Assembly: GCF_001938985.1 (NCBI RefSeq)
Contig: NZ_MKIN01000022.1
Span: 186,001 to 250,000, forward strand
Origin: Gillisella taibaishanensis
Lineage (GTDB): Bacteria; Pseudomonadota; Alphaproteobacteria; Rhizobiales; Rhizobiaceae
Length of the DNA: 64,000 nucleotides
Direction of reading: 5' to 3'
The notes beneath the pieces were generated by a model that saw only the letters and a list, made by a program, of their open reading frames with translations, was not told the DNA's origin and did no database searches. The stretch's first letter is position 1, and each line of letters begins with the position of its first letter. Made by a program: the position numbers and the translations under genes. This document shows, one piece after another, positions 38,427-47,628 of this stretch.

Positions 38427-38723
38427 ATGACGCAGATCCTTTCGGTTTCGGCCACCACGGCCGGCTACATCTCGGACACGTTGAAACCGATCAATAAGAC
38501 CGGTCGCTCCCCCTATGTCGAGCAGATCAACCGCCAGATCAGCATCAAAAAGGAAATCGCCAAAACGCAAGGGATCAGCCGCACCGCGATCGAGACCCTG
38601 CGCGACAGCTCGGCCATCGGTCTGCATTTCATGAAAGCCGGCGAAAACAAGCAGCCGCGCGCTAGCCTGGAAGAAACAAAGCAGGCCTATCAGGAAGCCG
38701 AAGACGGCGCCTCCGCCTCCTGA
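38427..38723 (+). CDS. Small hypothetical protein
   Basis: 98 aa from the ATG at 38427 (MTQILSVSATTAGYIS), with GGTAAGAG upstream; earlier in-frame codons lack a ribosome binding site. It is polar, with Lys, Glu and Ser and no signal or membrane segment. The middle KEIAKTQGISRTAIETLRDSS could form helices. No family is recognised. Confidence 0.65.
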   Translation: MTQILSVSATTAGYISDTLKPINKTGRSPYVEQINRQISIKKEIAKTQGISRTAIETLRDSSAIGLHFMKAGENKQPRASLEETKQAYQEAEDGASAS

Positions 38724-38869
38724 GGCCTGGAACCTCCACCCCTCCCCGACGTTTGTTTCCTAGCACAAGAGGATGATGGATCGCTTTGCCGGCGACCAAT
38801 TCGCTCAATGTGCTGCAACCGTCACCGCCCGCCTTGCGGGGCCTGCGGGACACAGGAAGGAGGTTCGCG

Positions 38870-39085
38870 ATGAATAAGGACGTCAAGGCACGCAATGCCG
38901 TCGAACACGTCGAGAAATCCAAGCCTCTCGACAAATCGTCTGGTGCTGGCACCGCGCATGCGCCAGACCATTCGCCAGCCGGGCCGCATTCCAAGGACCA
39001 CCTCACCGATCATGAAAAGACCCCCGGCAGCGGCACGCTGACGGACCAGAACAACCGCGATAACGTCGATCCCGGCACCGGCTAA
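38870..39085 (+). CDS. Small hydrophilic hypothetical protein
   Basis: 71 aa. The start is firm: AAGGAGG lies nine bases before the ATG at 38870. The protein is highly polar and probably disordered (HVEKSKPLDKSSGAGTAHAP, HEKTPGSGTLTDQNN), low in hydrophobics and free of cysteine. Such proteins are often stress-related, but no family is recognised. A hairpin follows its stop. Confidence 0.7.
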   Translation: MNKDVKARNAVEHVEKSKPLDKSSGAGTAHAPDHSPAGPHSKDHLTDHEKTPGSGTLTDQNNRDNVDPGTG

Positions 39086-39107
39086 ACCGGTCATGAGCGA
39101 AAGAGAT

Positions 39108-39162
39108 TTGAGAGCGCCGGTCTGATAAGCCAATCAAAGGTTATCAGGCCGGCGTTCTCGTT
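39108..39162. terminator. Bidirectional terminator between two convergent genes
   Basis: GAGAGCGCCGGTCTGATAA pairs with TTATCAGGCCGGCGTTCTC (few mismatches) around a 12-base loop, placed between two convergent genes. The T run after it is short on both strands. Confidence 0.55.
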
Positions 39163-39173
39163 TGTCATTGATG

Positions 39174-39713
39174 TCAGAGGCGACCGTGCATCATGACGAC
39201 AGGCATTTGCAGATCCACCTTGCCAGCCTTTTCGAATGTCAGCGTCACGGTCACGGTCTCGCCGGCTTTGAACGGCATTTTCATGCCCATGAACATCAGG
39301 TGGTAGCCGCCCGGCTCCATTGTCAGCGTCTGGCCGGGAGCGATGACGAAATCGTCAGGCACCTTGCGCATTTTCATGATGCTGCCCTGCATGGACATTT
39401 CATGCAGCTCGCCCCGGGTCGAGAGCGGCGTCGCGATCGACACCAGCCTGTCCGGCTCCTTGCCGTCATTGCGGATCGTCACGAAACCGCCGCCGACAGG
39501 CTGACCGGGGACCATGGCCTTCAGATAACCGTCGCTCAGCGTCAGCGAACCGAGTTGTGCCTTGGCTGCCTGCTCCGGCACGGCGGACGCCGCGTCATTG
39601 GACATGCTGCCCCCAGACATACCGGCCATGCCCGCATGGTTCATGTCCTCGGCCGCAGCTCCTCCAGCGGCAAGCATGACGATCATTGCGGATGCTAAAA
39701 ATCGATTGGTCAT
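39174..39713 (-). CDS. Periplasmic copper chaperone, PCu(A)C family
   Basis: 179 aa. An N-terminal signal peptide (FLASAMIVMLAAGGAAA) directs it to the periplasm. The next 30 residues are Met/His-rich (MNHAGMAGMSGGSM), a likely additional copper site. The core has the PCu(A)C ligand pattern HEMSM...M and YHLMFMGM near residues 105-145. Family members pass Cu(I) to cytochrome c oxidase. It is monocistronic here. Confidence 0.9.
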   Translation of the reverse strand: MTNRFLASAMIVMLAAGGAAAEDMNHAGMAGMSGGSMSNDAASAVPEQAAKAQLGSLTLSDGYLKAMVPGQPVGGGFVTIRNDGKEPDRLVSIATPLSTRGELHEMSMQGSIMKMRKVPDDFVIAPGQTLTMEPGGYHLMFMGMKMPFKAGETVTVTLTFEKAGKVDLQMPVVMMHGRL

Positions 39714-39913
39714 TATTCTCTCTCCCTATAATCCACTCGCAAAAGGGCGTGCCGTCTGTCGAATCCGGCTTCCGGTTGCAAGCATGTCCAAGACCATGCG
39801 CTCTTTGCCACCGGTCTTACAATAACTTTGCTTTTACCATGCTAGCTTGCCGGCAAATTGCGGTGGATCAAGCGGGCCTTTTCCCTGCTGCGAAAAAAAT
39901 ATGGCCGGTGACG

Positions 39914-40022
39914 ACTACAGCGCCGCGCGCCATACATGGCGCGCAAAGTTCGCTATAGCACTTTAGCTCTGCTGCATAATTTCTCCCTTAAATCGATCCC
40001 GATTTAAGGAATTATGCAGTAA
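39914..40022. repeat. RIME-like intergenic mosaic element (two palindromes)
   Basis: Roughly 109 bases with two inverted repeats: GCGCGCCAT-AC-ATGGCGCGC at 39925-39944, and CTGCATAATT...CCTTAAATCG / CGATTTAAGG-AATTATGCAG at 39972-40019. Size and two-palindrome layout match what is described for RIME1 of rhizobia. It ends seven bases before the -35 of the glycine riboswitch promoter. Confidence 0.7.
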
Positions 40023-40028
40023 GGCCTC

Positions 40029-40056
40029 TTGCCAAGAGCCATCGCCCCCGGATAAT
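40029..40056 (+). promoter_or_regulatory. Promoter of the glycine cleavage operon
   Basis: TTGCCA (40029-40034) and GATAAT (40051-40056) are separated by 16 bases. The predicted transcription start (about 40063) falls at the beginning of the glycine riboswitch. Confidence 0.6.
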
Positions 40057-40061
40057 GGCCA

Positions 40062-40233
40062 ATGACCTTGTTGGGAGAAACCGGTTCGATCCGGTGCCGA
40101 AGGAGCAACCGCCCCGGAAACTCTCAGGCAAAAGGACCACAAGGCGTCGACTGCACTCTGGAGAGAGGCTTGCTTTGATCAGCAAGCCGCGCCGAAGGGA
40201 TAACAATCTCAGGCACACGGACAGAGGGGGCTC
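40062..40233 (+). promoter_or_regulatory. Tandem glycine riboswitch upstream of gcvT
   Basis: Two aptamers are visible. The first runs from GTTGGGAGA through GCCGAAGGAGCAACCGCCCC and AAACTCTCAGGCAAAAGGACC. The second has GGAGAGAGGC, GCGCCGAAGGGATAAC and ATCTCAGGCACACGGACAG. Placement directly before gcvT-gcvH-gcvP fits the known role, with glycine turning the operon on. Confidence 0.93.
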
Positions 40234-40302
40234 ATGAACGACCGGCGCAGCCATGCCCGGACCTTGAGCCTTTGCGCGAAAGCGCCAATGTGGAGACGCC
40301 TC

Positions 40303-41442
40303 TTGGACGACCAGACCCCTCTGTTACAGACCCCGCTTCACGCCCTGCATATTGCGCTCGGTGCCCGCATGGTGCCCTTTGCCGGCTATGACATGCCGGT
40401 GCAATATCCCGCCGGCGTGCTGAAGGAACATCTGCATACCCGCGCAAGTGCCGGCCTGTTCGACGTGTCCCATATGGGCCAGGTCCTGCTCAAGCCGCTC
40501 TCCGGTAAACTCGAGGACGCAGCGCTGGCGCTGGAAAGCCTGGTGCCCGTCGATATCCTCGGCCTGAAGCAAGGACGCCAGCGCTATGGGTTCTTCACCG
40601 ACGCTAACGGCGGCATCCTCGATGACCTGATGATCGCCAATCGCGGCGACCACCTGTTCGTCGTCGTCAACGCTGCCTGCAAACAGGCCGATACCGCCCA
40701 TATGCAGGCGCATCTGTCTTCGGTCTGCACAGTCGAGCTGCTGGATGACCGGGCGCTGCTGGCCCTGCAAGGGCCGAAAGCGGAAGCGGTTCTCGCCTCG
40801 TTCAATCCGGCCGTTACAGCCATGCGCTTCATGGACATCAGTGACGTGACCCTGCTTGGTGCCGCCTGCATCGTCTCACGCTCCGGCTATTCCGGCGAGG
40901 ACGGGTTTGAAATCTCCGTGCCGGCAGACAAGGCCGAGGCGCTGGCAAAGGCGCTGCTGGACCACCCCGATTGCGAGGCAATCGGCCTTGGCGCACGCGA
41001 TTCGCTCAGGCTCGAAGCCGGGCTCTGCCTTTATGGCAATGACATCGACACCTCCACCAGCCCGGTGGAAGGCGCCATCGAATGGGGCATCCAAAAAGTG
41101 CGCCGCGCCGGTGGCGAGCGCGAAGGAGGCTTTCCCGGTGCAGCCCGCATTCTGGCCGAACTTGCCAATGGACCGGCGCGCCGCCGCGTCGGCCTGAAGC
41201 CAGAGGGCAAGGCCCCGGTGCGCGCCCATGCCAAGCTGTTTGCGGATGCCGAGGGCAGCCAGGAAATCGGCGAAGTCACGTCGGGCGGCTTTGGCCCAAC
41301 CGTCGAAGGCCCGGTTGCCATGGGCTATCTGCCCACCAGCCATTCAGCCCCCGGCACCCAGGTTTTCGCGGAGGTACGCGGCAAATATCTGGCCATGACC
41401 GTTGCTGCCATGCCCTTCATCACCCCCACCTACAAACGCTGA
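40303..41442 (+). CDS. gcvT: Glycine cleavage system T protein (aminomethyltransferase)
   Basis: 379 aa if started at the TTG at 40303, which has GGAGA seven bases upstream and gives the family-like start LDDQTPLLQTPLHALH. An ATG at 40234 in the same frame directly abuts the riboswitch and would add 23 residues of poor family likeness. It moves the methylene group from the H-protein aminomethyl arm to tetrahydrofolate. Visible motifs are GARMVPFAGYDMPVQY, GLFDVSHMGQ, RSGYSGEDGFEISVP and LGARDSLRLEAGLCLYGND. First gene of gcvTHP. Confidence 0.93.
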   Translation: MDDQTPLLQTPLHALHIALGARMVPFAGYDMPVQYPAGVLKEHLHTRASAGLFDVSHMGQVLLKPLSGKLEDAALALESLVPVDILGLKQGRQRYGFFTDANGGILDDLMIANRGDHLFVVVNAACKQADTAHMQAHLSSVCTVELLDDRALLALQGPKAEAVLASFNPAVTAMRFMDISDVTLLGAACIVSRSGYSGEDGFEISVPADKAEALAKALLDHPDCEAIGLGARDSLRLEAGLCLYGNDIDTSTSPVEGAIEWGIQKVRRAGGEREGGFPGAARILAELANGPARRRVGLKPEGKAPVRAHAKLFADAEGSQEIGEVTSGGFGPTVEGPVAMGYLPTSHSAPGTQVFAEVRGKYLAMTVAAMPFITPTYKR

Positions 41443-41478
41443 CCCACCCATCGACAGCTACGATTTGCGGAGAGAACC

Positions 41479-41841
41479 ATGCTGAAATTTACCCCTGAAC
41501 ACGAATGGCTGCAGATCGAAGGCGATATCGCCACGGTCGGCATCACCGCCCACGCTGCCGAACAACTCGGCGATCTCGTCTTTGTGGAACTGCCTGAGGT
41601 CGGCGCTACCTTCGCCCGCGACGCCGCCTCGGCCACGGTCGAAAGCGTCAAGGCCGCCTCAGATGTCTATTGTCCGCTGGAAGGCGAAATCACCGAGATC
41701 AATCAGGCGATCGTCGACGACCCGTCGCTGGTCAATTCCGATCCGCGCGGCGCCGGCTGGTTCTTCAAACTGAAGCTCGCCAACCCTGCCGATGCCGAGA
41801 CGCTGCTCAACGAAGCCGCCTATAACGAGCTGATCGCATGA
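41479..41841 (+). CDS. gcvH: Glycine cleavage system H protein
   Basis: 120 aa. The lipoyl carrier that shuttles the aminomethyl group between P and T proteins. The lipoylated lysine is Lys58 in [39 protein letters not shown] and [15 protein letters not shown] are also typical. The start [11 protein letters not shown] and an upstream GGAGAG are convincing. The gcvP ATG overlaps its stop by four bases. Confidence 0.96.
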   Translation: MLKFTPEHEWLQIEGDIATVGITAHAAEQLGDLVFVELPEVGATFARDAASATVESVKAASDVYCPLEGEITEINQAIVDDPSLVNSDPRGAGWFFKLKLANPADAETLLNEAAYNELIA

Positions 41842-44702
41842 CCACGCCCACCGAATTTCAGTTTACCGACTACCAGCCCTACGACTTCGCCAATCGCCGC
41901 CATATCGGCCCCTCGCCGGCCGAAATGGAAGATATGCTGAAGACCGTCGGCTATGACAGCCTCGACGCGCTGATTGACGATACCGTGCCCGCTTCCATCC
42001 GCCAGCAGGTGCCGCTCACCTGGGGCCAGGCGATGAGCGAGCGCGAAGCGCTCGACAAGCTGCGCGAGACCGCCAATAAGAACAAGGTCCTGACCTCGCT
42101 GATCGGTCAGGGCTATTACGGCACCATCACCCCGCCGGTAATCCAGCGCAATATTCTGGAAAATCCGGCCTGGTACACGGCCTATACGCCTTATCAGCCG
42201 GAAATCTCTCAGGGTCGCCTCGAAGCGCTCCTGAACTTCCAGACGATGATCTGCGACCTGACGGGCCTCGACGTCGCCAATGCCTCGCTGCTGGATGAAG
42301 CAACGGCTGCGGCCGAAGCCATGGCCATGGCCGAGCGCGTGGCAAAGTCAAAGGCCAAGGCCTTCTTCGTCGATGCCGAGTGCCATCCGCAGACCATTGC
42401 CGTGATCCAGACCCGCGCCGAGCCGCTCGGCTGGGGCGTGATCGTCGGCGATCCCTTCACCGATCTCAATCCCGGCGAAGTGTTTGGCGCGCTGTTCCAA
42501 TATCCCGGCACCCATGGCCGGGTGCGTGACTTCACACCGCTGATCGATGCCCTGCACAATGCCCAGGCAATTGTCGCCATGGCCGCCGATCCGCTAGCGC
42601 TGCTGCTATTGAAATCGCCAGGTGAAATGGGCGCCGATATCGCCATCGGCTCCAGCCAGCGCTTTGGCGTTCCGGTCGGCTACGGTGGTCCGCATGCGGC
42701 CTATATGGCGGTCAAGGACGCGATCAAGCGCTCCATGCCCGGCCGTCTGGTCGGCGTCTCCGTCGACGCGCGTGGCAACCGCGCCTATCGCCTCAGCCTC
42801 CAGACCCGCGAACAGCATATCCGCCGCGAAAAGGCGACCTCAAACATCTGCACGGCCCAGGTTCTGCTGGCGGTGATGGCGTCGATGTATGCCGTCTTCC
42901 ACGGCCCGCAGGGGCTGAAGGCCATTGCCCAGCAGGTCCACCAGAAGACGGTCATGCTGGCCAAGGGGCTGGAAAAGCTCGGCTTCACAATCGAACCCGA
43001 GACCTTTTTCGACACGATCACCCTCGAAGTCGGCCATATGCAGGGCCTTATCCTGCGGGCTGCCGTTGCCGAAGGCGTCAACCTACGCAAGGTCGACGCG
43101 ACCAAGATAGGGATTTCGCTCGACGAGCGCACCCGGCCGGCAACGCTGGAAGCCGTCTGGCGCGCCTTTGGCGGCCATTTCACCGTCGCCGATTTTGCGC
43201 CTGACTACCGCCTGCCGACATCACTGCTGCGCACAAGCCAATACCTCACCCACCCGATCTTCCACATGAACCGGGCGGAAAGCGAGATGACCCGTTATAT
43301 CCGCCGGCTTTCGGATCGGGACCTCGCGCTCGACCGGGCAATGATCCCGCTCGGCTCCTGCACGATGAAGCTGAACGCAACAGCGGAAATGCTGCCGATC
43401 ACCTGGCCGGAATTTGCCGATATCCATCCTTTCGCCCCCACCGATCAGGCACTGGGCTACAAGGAAATGATCGAGGATCTCTCGGAAAAGCTCTGCGCCG
43501 TGACAGGCTATGACGCCATTTCCATGCAGCCGAATTCCGGCGCGCAGGGCGAGTATGCGGGCCTGCTTACCATCCGCAACTACCACCTTGCCCGTGGCGA
43601 TGCGCACCGCACCGTCTGCCTGATCCCGACCTCTGCCCATGGCACCAATCCGGCCTCGGCACAGATGGCGGGCATGCTGGTCGTTCCGGTCAAGTCCCGC
43701 GACAATGGCGACGTCGATCTCGACGATTTCCGCGCCAAGGCTGAAGCCCATGCGGAAAACCTGTCCTGCTGCATGATCACCTATCCCTCGACCCATGGCG
43801 TGTTCGAGGAAACGGTACGGGAGATCTGCACGATCACCCATCAGCACGGCGGCCAGGTCTATCTCGACGGCGCCAATATGAATGCCATGGTCGGCGTGTC
43901 CCGCCCTGGCGATATCGGCTCCGATGTCTCCCACCTCAACCTGCACAAGACCTTCTGCATTCCGCATGGCGGCGGCGGTCCGGGCATGGGGCCGATCGGC
44001 GTCAAGGCGCATCTCGCCCCTTACCTGCCCGGCCATGTCGAAACTGATGGCCGCCCCGGCGCAGTTTCGGCGGCCCCTTACGGCTCGCCATCGATCCTGC
44101 CAATCAGCTGGTCATACTGCCTGATGATGGGCGGCGAAGGTCTGACCCAGGCGACCAAGGTGGCGATCCTCAACGCCAACTATATCGCCAGCCGGCTGAC
44201 GGGCGCCTATGACGTGCTCTACACCTCGCAAAGCGGTCGCGTCGCCCATGAATGCATCATCGACACCAGGCCGCTCGCCGACAGCGCCGGCGTCACCGTC
44301 GACGATGTTGCCAAGCGCCTGATCGACTGCGGCTTCCATGCGCCGACCATGAGCTGGCCGGTGGCGGGCACGCTGATGATCGAGCCGACCGAATCGGAAA
44401 CCAAGGCCGAGCTCGACCGGTTCTGCACCGCCATGCTGGCGATCCGCGAGGAGGCTCGCGCCATTGAAGACGGCCGGATGGACAAGCTGAACAACCCGCT
44501 GAAGAACGCCCCGCATACGGTGGAAGACTTGGTGGGTGACTGGGACCGGCCCTACAGCCGCGACCAGGCCTGCTATCCACCCGGCGCGTTCCGGGTCGAC
44601 AAGTACTGGTCCTCCGTCAACCGCGTCGATAATGTCTACGGCGACCGCAACCTCGTCTGCACCTGCCCGCCGATGAGCGAATACGCGGAAGCGGCAGAGT
44701 AA
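41838..44702 (+). CDS. gcvP: Glycine dehydrogenase (decarboxylating), P protein
   Basis: 954 aa, the full-length single-chain form (alpha plus beta halves). The PLP enzyme decarboxylates glycine and loads the H protein. The N-terminal half starts [15 protein letters not shown]; the catalytic C-terminal half has the PLP lysine at about residue 704 in [18 protein letters not shown], preceded by the [12 protein letters not shown] and AHGTNPASA segments. Both sets of cysteines and glycines look intact. Last gene of the glycine-riboswitch operon. Confidence 0.96.
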   Translation: MTTPTEFQFTDYQPYDFANRRHIGPSPAEMEDMLKTVGYDSLDALIDDTVPASIRQQVPLTWGQAMSEREALDKLRETANKNKVLTSLIGQGYYGTITPPVIQRNILENPAWYTAYTPYQPEISQGRLEALLNFQTMICDLTGLDVANASLLDEATAAAEAMAMAERVAKSKAKAFFVDAECHPQTIAVIQTRAEPLGWGVIVGDPFTDLNPGEVFGALFQYPGTHGRVRDFTPLIDALHNAQAIVAMAADPLALLLLKSPGEMGADIAIGSSQRFGVPVGYGGPHAAYMAVKDAIKRSMPGRLVGVSVDARGNRAYRLSLQTREQHIRREKATSNICTAQVLLAVMASMYAVFHGPQGLKAIAQQVHQKTVMLAKGLEKLGFTIEPETFFDTITLEVGHMQGLILRAAVAEGVNLRKVDATKIGISLDERTRPATLEAVWRAFGGHFTVADFAPDYRLPTSLLRTSQYLTHPIFHMNRAESEMTRYIRRLSDRDLALDRAMIPLGSCTMKLNATAEMLPITWPEFADIHPFAPTDQALGYKEMIEDLSEKLCAVTGYDAISMQPNSGAQGEYAGLLTIRNYHLARGDAHRTVCLIPTSAHGTNPASAQMAGMLVVPVKSRDNGDVDLDDFRAKAEAHAENLSCCMITYPSTHGVFEETVREICTITHQHGGQVYLDGANMNAMVGVSRPGDIGSDVSHLNLHKTFCIPHGGGGPGMGPIGVKAHLAPYLPGHVETDGRPGAVSAAPYGSPSILPISWSYCLMMGGEGLTQATKVAILNANYIASRLTGAYDVLYTSQSGRVAHECIIDTRPLADSAGVTVDDVAKRLIDCGFHAPTMSWPVAGTLMIEPTESETKAELDRFCTAMLAIREEARAIEDGRMDKLNNPLKNAPHTVEDLVGDWDRPYSRDQACYPPGAFRVDKYWSSVNRVDNVYGDRNLVCTCPPMSEYAEAAE

Positions 44703-44934
44703 AGCGCAGGCCAAAGCGATAAATCACCCAAAATTGACGGCGGTCCCAGCCAGCAGGTTGAGGCCGCCGTTGGCGTTTCAGCGCAGGCTTTTTCTGATCA
44801 CTGGAGCGCCCGGAAGACGTCTAGAGGGCACCGCACGCAGGAAAGTGCTGCACCGCAAAAATGATTTTTATCACATACTATCGCGAAGGTTGCTAACATC
44901 CGCTCATATTTGATTTTCAGCAAATTCATTATGG

Positions 44935-45867
44935 GTGGCGCCAGTGGAACCGATCTACCTCAAAACCTTTTTGTTGGTCATTGAAAGCGGCAGTTTTTCC
45001 GCCGCCGCCCGCCTGCTCGGTCTGTCGCAGCCGACGGTGAGCGAGCATATCAAGCGGCTCGAGCACTTCGCCGGCCAGCGGCTGTTCGAGCGCGACACCC
45101 ATTCCCTGGCACTCACCCGCCACGGCGAGGCGATGCTGCCCTTTGCCCGATCGATTATCGAGACAACGGAAAAGGCCAAGACGTTTTTCGACTGCGCCGG
45201 CAAGCGCCACCGCCTGCGCTTCGGCGCCTCCGAAGACCTCGTCAGCGAATGGCTGCCGGATGTGATCCGCAGCTTTACTGCCCATTACCCCGATATCGAC
45301 ATCGACTTTACCATCGCGCTCAGCGAGGACCTGATCCAGAAATTCGAGGAGGGCGGGCTGGATATCGTGCTGTGCAAGCGCGGCCCGCAAAGCCTGACGA
45401 AGGGCGAACTGGTCTGGCGCGAACCGATGGTATGGCTATCGGCCAGCGGGCAGCCTGTGTTGCGCGAAGGCGAGACGCAGTTGGTGCTCTATCCGCCGCC
45501 GAGCATTACCCGGCAATGCGCTGTCGAGGCGATGGCCAAGACCACCCGCCCCTGGCGGATCGCCTTTAGCAGCAGCACGCTCAACGGTCTGGCTGCCGCT
45601 GCCCGGATAGGCCTTGGCATGATAGCCCATGCACGGCTTCTTGCACCGGCAGGCCTGTTCGAATGCGTCGATTTCCCCGACCTGCCGCCGCTTGGCGAGC
45701 TGGAATTCATTCTCCTCCACCGCAAACTGCTGATGGCGCCCTTGAAGGCGCTGTATGAAACTATTCAGGCCAAGGTCTCTGCGGAGGGCGCCAGGGTCGC
45801 ACAAGAGGCAAGGACGGAATCCTTTATAAATCAGCGCTCTGACCCCGCCTATCAGCCGCGGCTATAG
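44935..45867 (+). CDS. LysR-family transcriptional regulator
   Basis: 310 aa from a GTG at 44935. The winged helix-turn-helix at about 20-50 includes GSFSAAARLLGLSQPTVSE, followed by a linker helix and a periplasmic-binding-like effector domain (about 95-290). An AT-rich stretch upstream would hold its promoter. The regulated gene is not certain; the bicupin gene 98 bases downstream on the same strand is a candidate partner. Confidence 0.88.
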   Translation: MAPVEPIYLKTFLLVIESGSFSAAARLLGLSQPTVSEHIKRLEHFAGQRLFERDTHSLALTRHGEAMLPFARSIIETTEKAKTFFDCAGKRHRLRFGASEDLVSEWLPDVIRSFTAHYPDIDIDFTIALSEDLIQKFEEGGLDIVLCKRGPQSLTKGELVWREPMVWLSASGQPVLREGETQLVLYPPPSITRQCAVEAMAKTTRPWRIAFSSSTLNGLAAAARIGLGMIAHARLLAPAGLFECVDFPDLPPLGELEFILLHRKLLMAPLKALYETIQAKVSAEGARVAQEARTESFINQRSDPAYQPRL

Positions 45868-45965
45868 CTGTTATAGGCTTTGACCCCGTACCAATCTCCT
45901 GACGCAAATCTTACCACTTACACGGCGCGATTGCAGTTCGCGCGTTAGGAGACAGGGAGATTGAC

Positions 45966-47156
45966 ATGCAAACAGGTCGACGTGGTTTTCTGGGCGCAGC
46001 CGCCCTCGGGGCAGGCTTGGTATCCTTCGAACGATTGGCGGAAGCCGCCATGGTGCACGATCACGGCGACCCCGGCGCGGGCGGCTTTGGCCGCAATTCT
46101 GTAGCCCTGCCTGATGGAGCCGAGGTCGCCTATCACGATCCCAAGGACGTGGCGGCCATGCCTGATTTCCGCTTTTCGCTGGATGGCAATGCCCCAAAAG
46201 TCACGTCAGGTGGCTGGGCCAAGGAAGCCACCGTTCACCAGTTTCCAATCAGCAAGGGCATCGCCGGCGTCCACATGTATCTGAACCCAGGCGCCTCGCG
46301 CGAGCTGCACTGGCACGCCATTGCCGCCGAATGGGCCTTCGTCATCGAAGGCGAATGCCAGACCGTGGTGCTCGAACCGTCAGGCGCAAGCGAGATCAAC
46401 AATTTCAAACCGGGCGATCTCTGGTATTTCAAGCGCGGCCATGGCCACGCCATCCAGTGTATCGGCGATAAGCCGTGCCATTTCATTCTGTCCTTCGACA
46501 ACGGCGCCTTTTCCGAACACGGCACCTTCTCGATCACCGACTGGGTGGACCTGACGCCCAAGGATCTGCTCGCCAAGGAATTCGGCATTCCCAAGGATAT
46601 CTTCGACGCTTTCCCGAAGGGCGAGGTCTATATCCAGCAAGGTCCTGTCCTGAAAGCCGAAGACGCGCTGGAAGCCCCTTGGCCGAAGGAATCCACCCAC
46701 AAATTCCGGCTGCTCAACGACAACAGGGCCGTGCGCGATTTTGATGGCGGCAGCTTCCGGCTGGCGACTGTCGACGAGTTCCCGGCGTCCTCAAGCATGT
46801 CGGGCGGCCTGATGGTGCTGAAGCCAGGTGAGATGCGCAAGCTGCACTGGAACGTCAATGCCAATGAATGGCACTATTACCTGCGCGGCAAGGGCCAGGT
46901 CGCTATGTTCGGCTCGGGCGGGCGCGGCAAGGTGGCAGAATTCAAGCCCGGCGACGTCGCCTATATCCCCATGGGCTTCGGCCATGCCATCCGCAATACC
47001 GGCGACGAGGACCTGGAAATCGTCCAGACCTGGGACAATGGCAAATTCGAGGAAATCGATCTCGACCGCTGGATCCAGACCAGCCCCTCCTATCTGCTCT
47101 CCAACAACTTCACCGGTGTGAAGAAGGACGTGCTCGGCAACATGAAGAAGGCGTAA
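45966..47156 (+). CDS. Bicupin of the oxalate decarboxylase family, Tat-exported
   Basis: 396 aa. A twin-arginine signal RRGFLGAAALGAG is at the N-terminus, so it is probably periplasmic. Cupin 1 (about 80-220) has the full Mn site HWHAIAAEW...HGHAI, followed by the lid segment SEHGT, which corresponds to SENST in Bacillus subtilis OxdC and keeps the glutamate. Cupin 2 (about 260-390) has HWNVNANEW, where the second histidine ligand is replaced by Asn, so site 2 may bind metal poorly. Likely reaction: oxalate to formate and CO2. GGGAG before the ATG. Confidence 0.88.
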   Translation: MQTGRRGFLGAAALGAGLVSFERLAEAAMVHDHGDPGAGGFGRNSVALPDGAEVAYHDPKDVAAMPDFRFSLDGNAPKVTSGGWAKEATVHQFPISKGIAGVHMYLNPGASRELHWHAIAAEWAFVIEGECQTVVLEPSGASEINNFKPGDLWYFKRGHGHAIQCIGDKPCHFILSFDNGAFSEHGTFSITDWVDLTPKDLLAKEFGIPKDIFDAFPKGEVYIQQGPVLKAEDALEAPWPKESTHKFRLLNDNRAVRDFDGGSFRLATVDEFPASSSMSGGLMVLKPGEMRKLHWNVNANEWHYYLRGKGQVAMFGSGGRGKVAEFKPGDVAYIPMGFGHAIRNTGDEDLEIVQTWDNGKFEEIDLDRWIQTSPSYLLSNNFTGVKKDVLGNMKKA

Positions 47157-47297
47157 CATCGACAGGTTTCCTTCACCCGGTCAGCAGATTTAACGTGCGA
47201 GAGCACCATGCGTTTGGTAAAGCGCATGGTGCTGTTGCATTGAAGAGATCGCAGCCGGCGCGCCACAGCAAGCGCCGGTCGCATAGAGGACGAGCCT

Positions 47298-47594
47298 GTG
47301 ACCAGACTTTTTGCCCGCCTTTCCCTCAGCCTCGCCATCTCGATCACGGCCGCTGTCGGCGCCGGGCCTTCCCTTGCCCAGACACCCTCAGGCGTCTGCG
47401 TTAAGGATACGATCACCGAGTGCTCCACGAAGCCGATCGTCAAGCCGGCGACCAAGAAGGTCACCGCCAAGGACACCGGCGCGCCGAAAAAAGTGGTCCA
47501 GAAGCGCGTCAAGCATCGCGGCAAGATGATCGACCCGATCACCACCTGCGCGCTGAAGAACAAAATGCCCTGTGCAAACCCAGCCGGCCGCTAA
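47298..47594 (+). CDS. Small secreted hypothetical protein
   Basis: 98 aa from a GTG with GAGGA seven bases before it. A Sec signal peptide (LFARLSLSLAISITAAVGAGPSLA, cut near residue 27) leads to a basic, Lys-rich mature chain with four cysteines in VCVKDTITEC and CALKNKMPC, which could form two disulfides. No family recognised. A clear terminator follows its stop. Confidence 0.7.
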   Translation: MTRLFARLSLSLAISITAAVGAGPSLAQTPSGVCVKDTITECSTKPIVKPATKKVTAKDTGAPKKVVQKRVKHRGKMIDPITTCALKNKMPCANPAGR

Positions 47595-47610
47595 GCCGGC
47601 CTTTTCGTTT
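47582..47610 (+). terminator. Rho-independent terminator
   Basis: AGCCGGC-CGCTA-AGCCGGC hairpin followed by CTTTTCGTTT, overlapping the end of the small secreted protein gene. Confidence 0.75.
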
Positions 47611-47628
47611 CACTTCGTATCGAAAAGC

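Noticed and set aside
38786..38869. Upstream extension of the 71-aa hydrophilic protein
   Set aside because: The perfect AAGGAGG before the internal ATG at 38870 decides for the shorter form.
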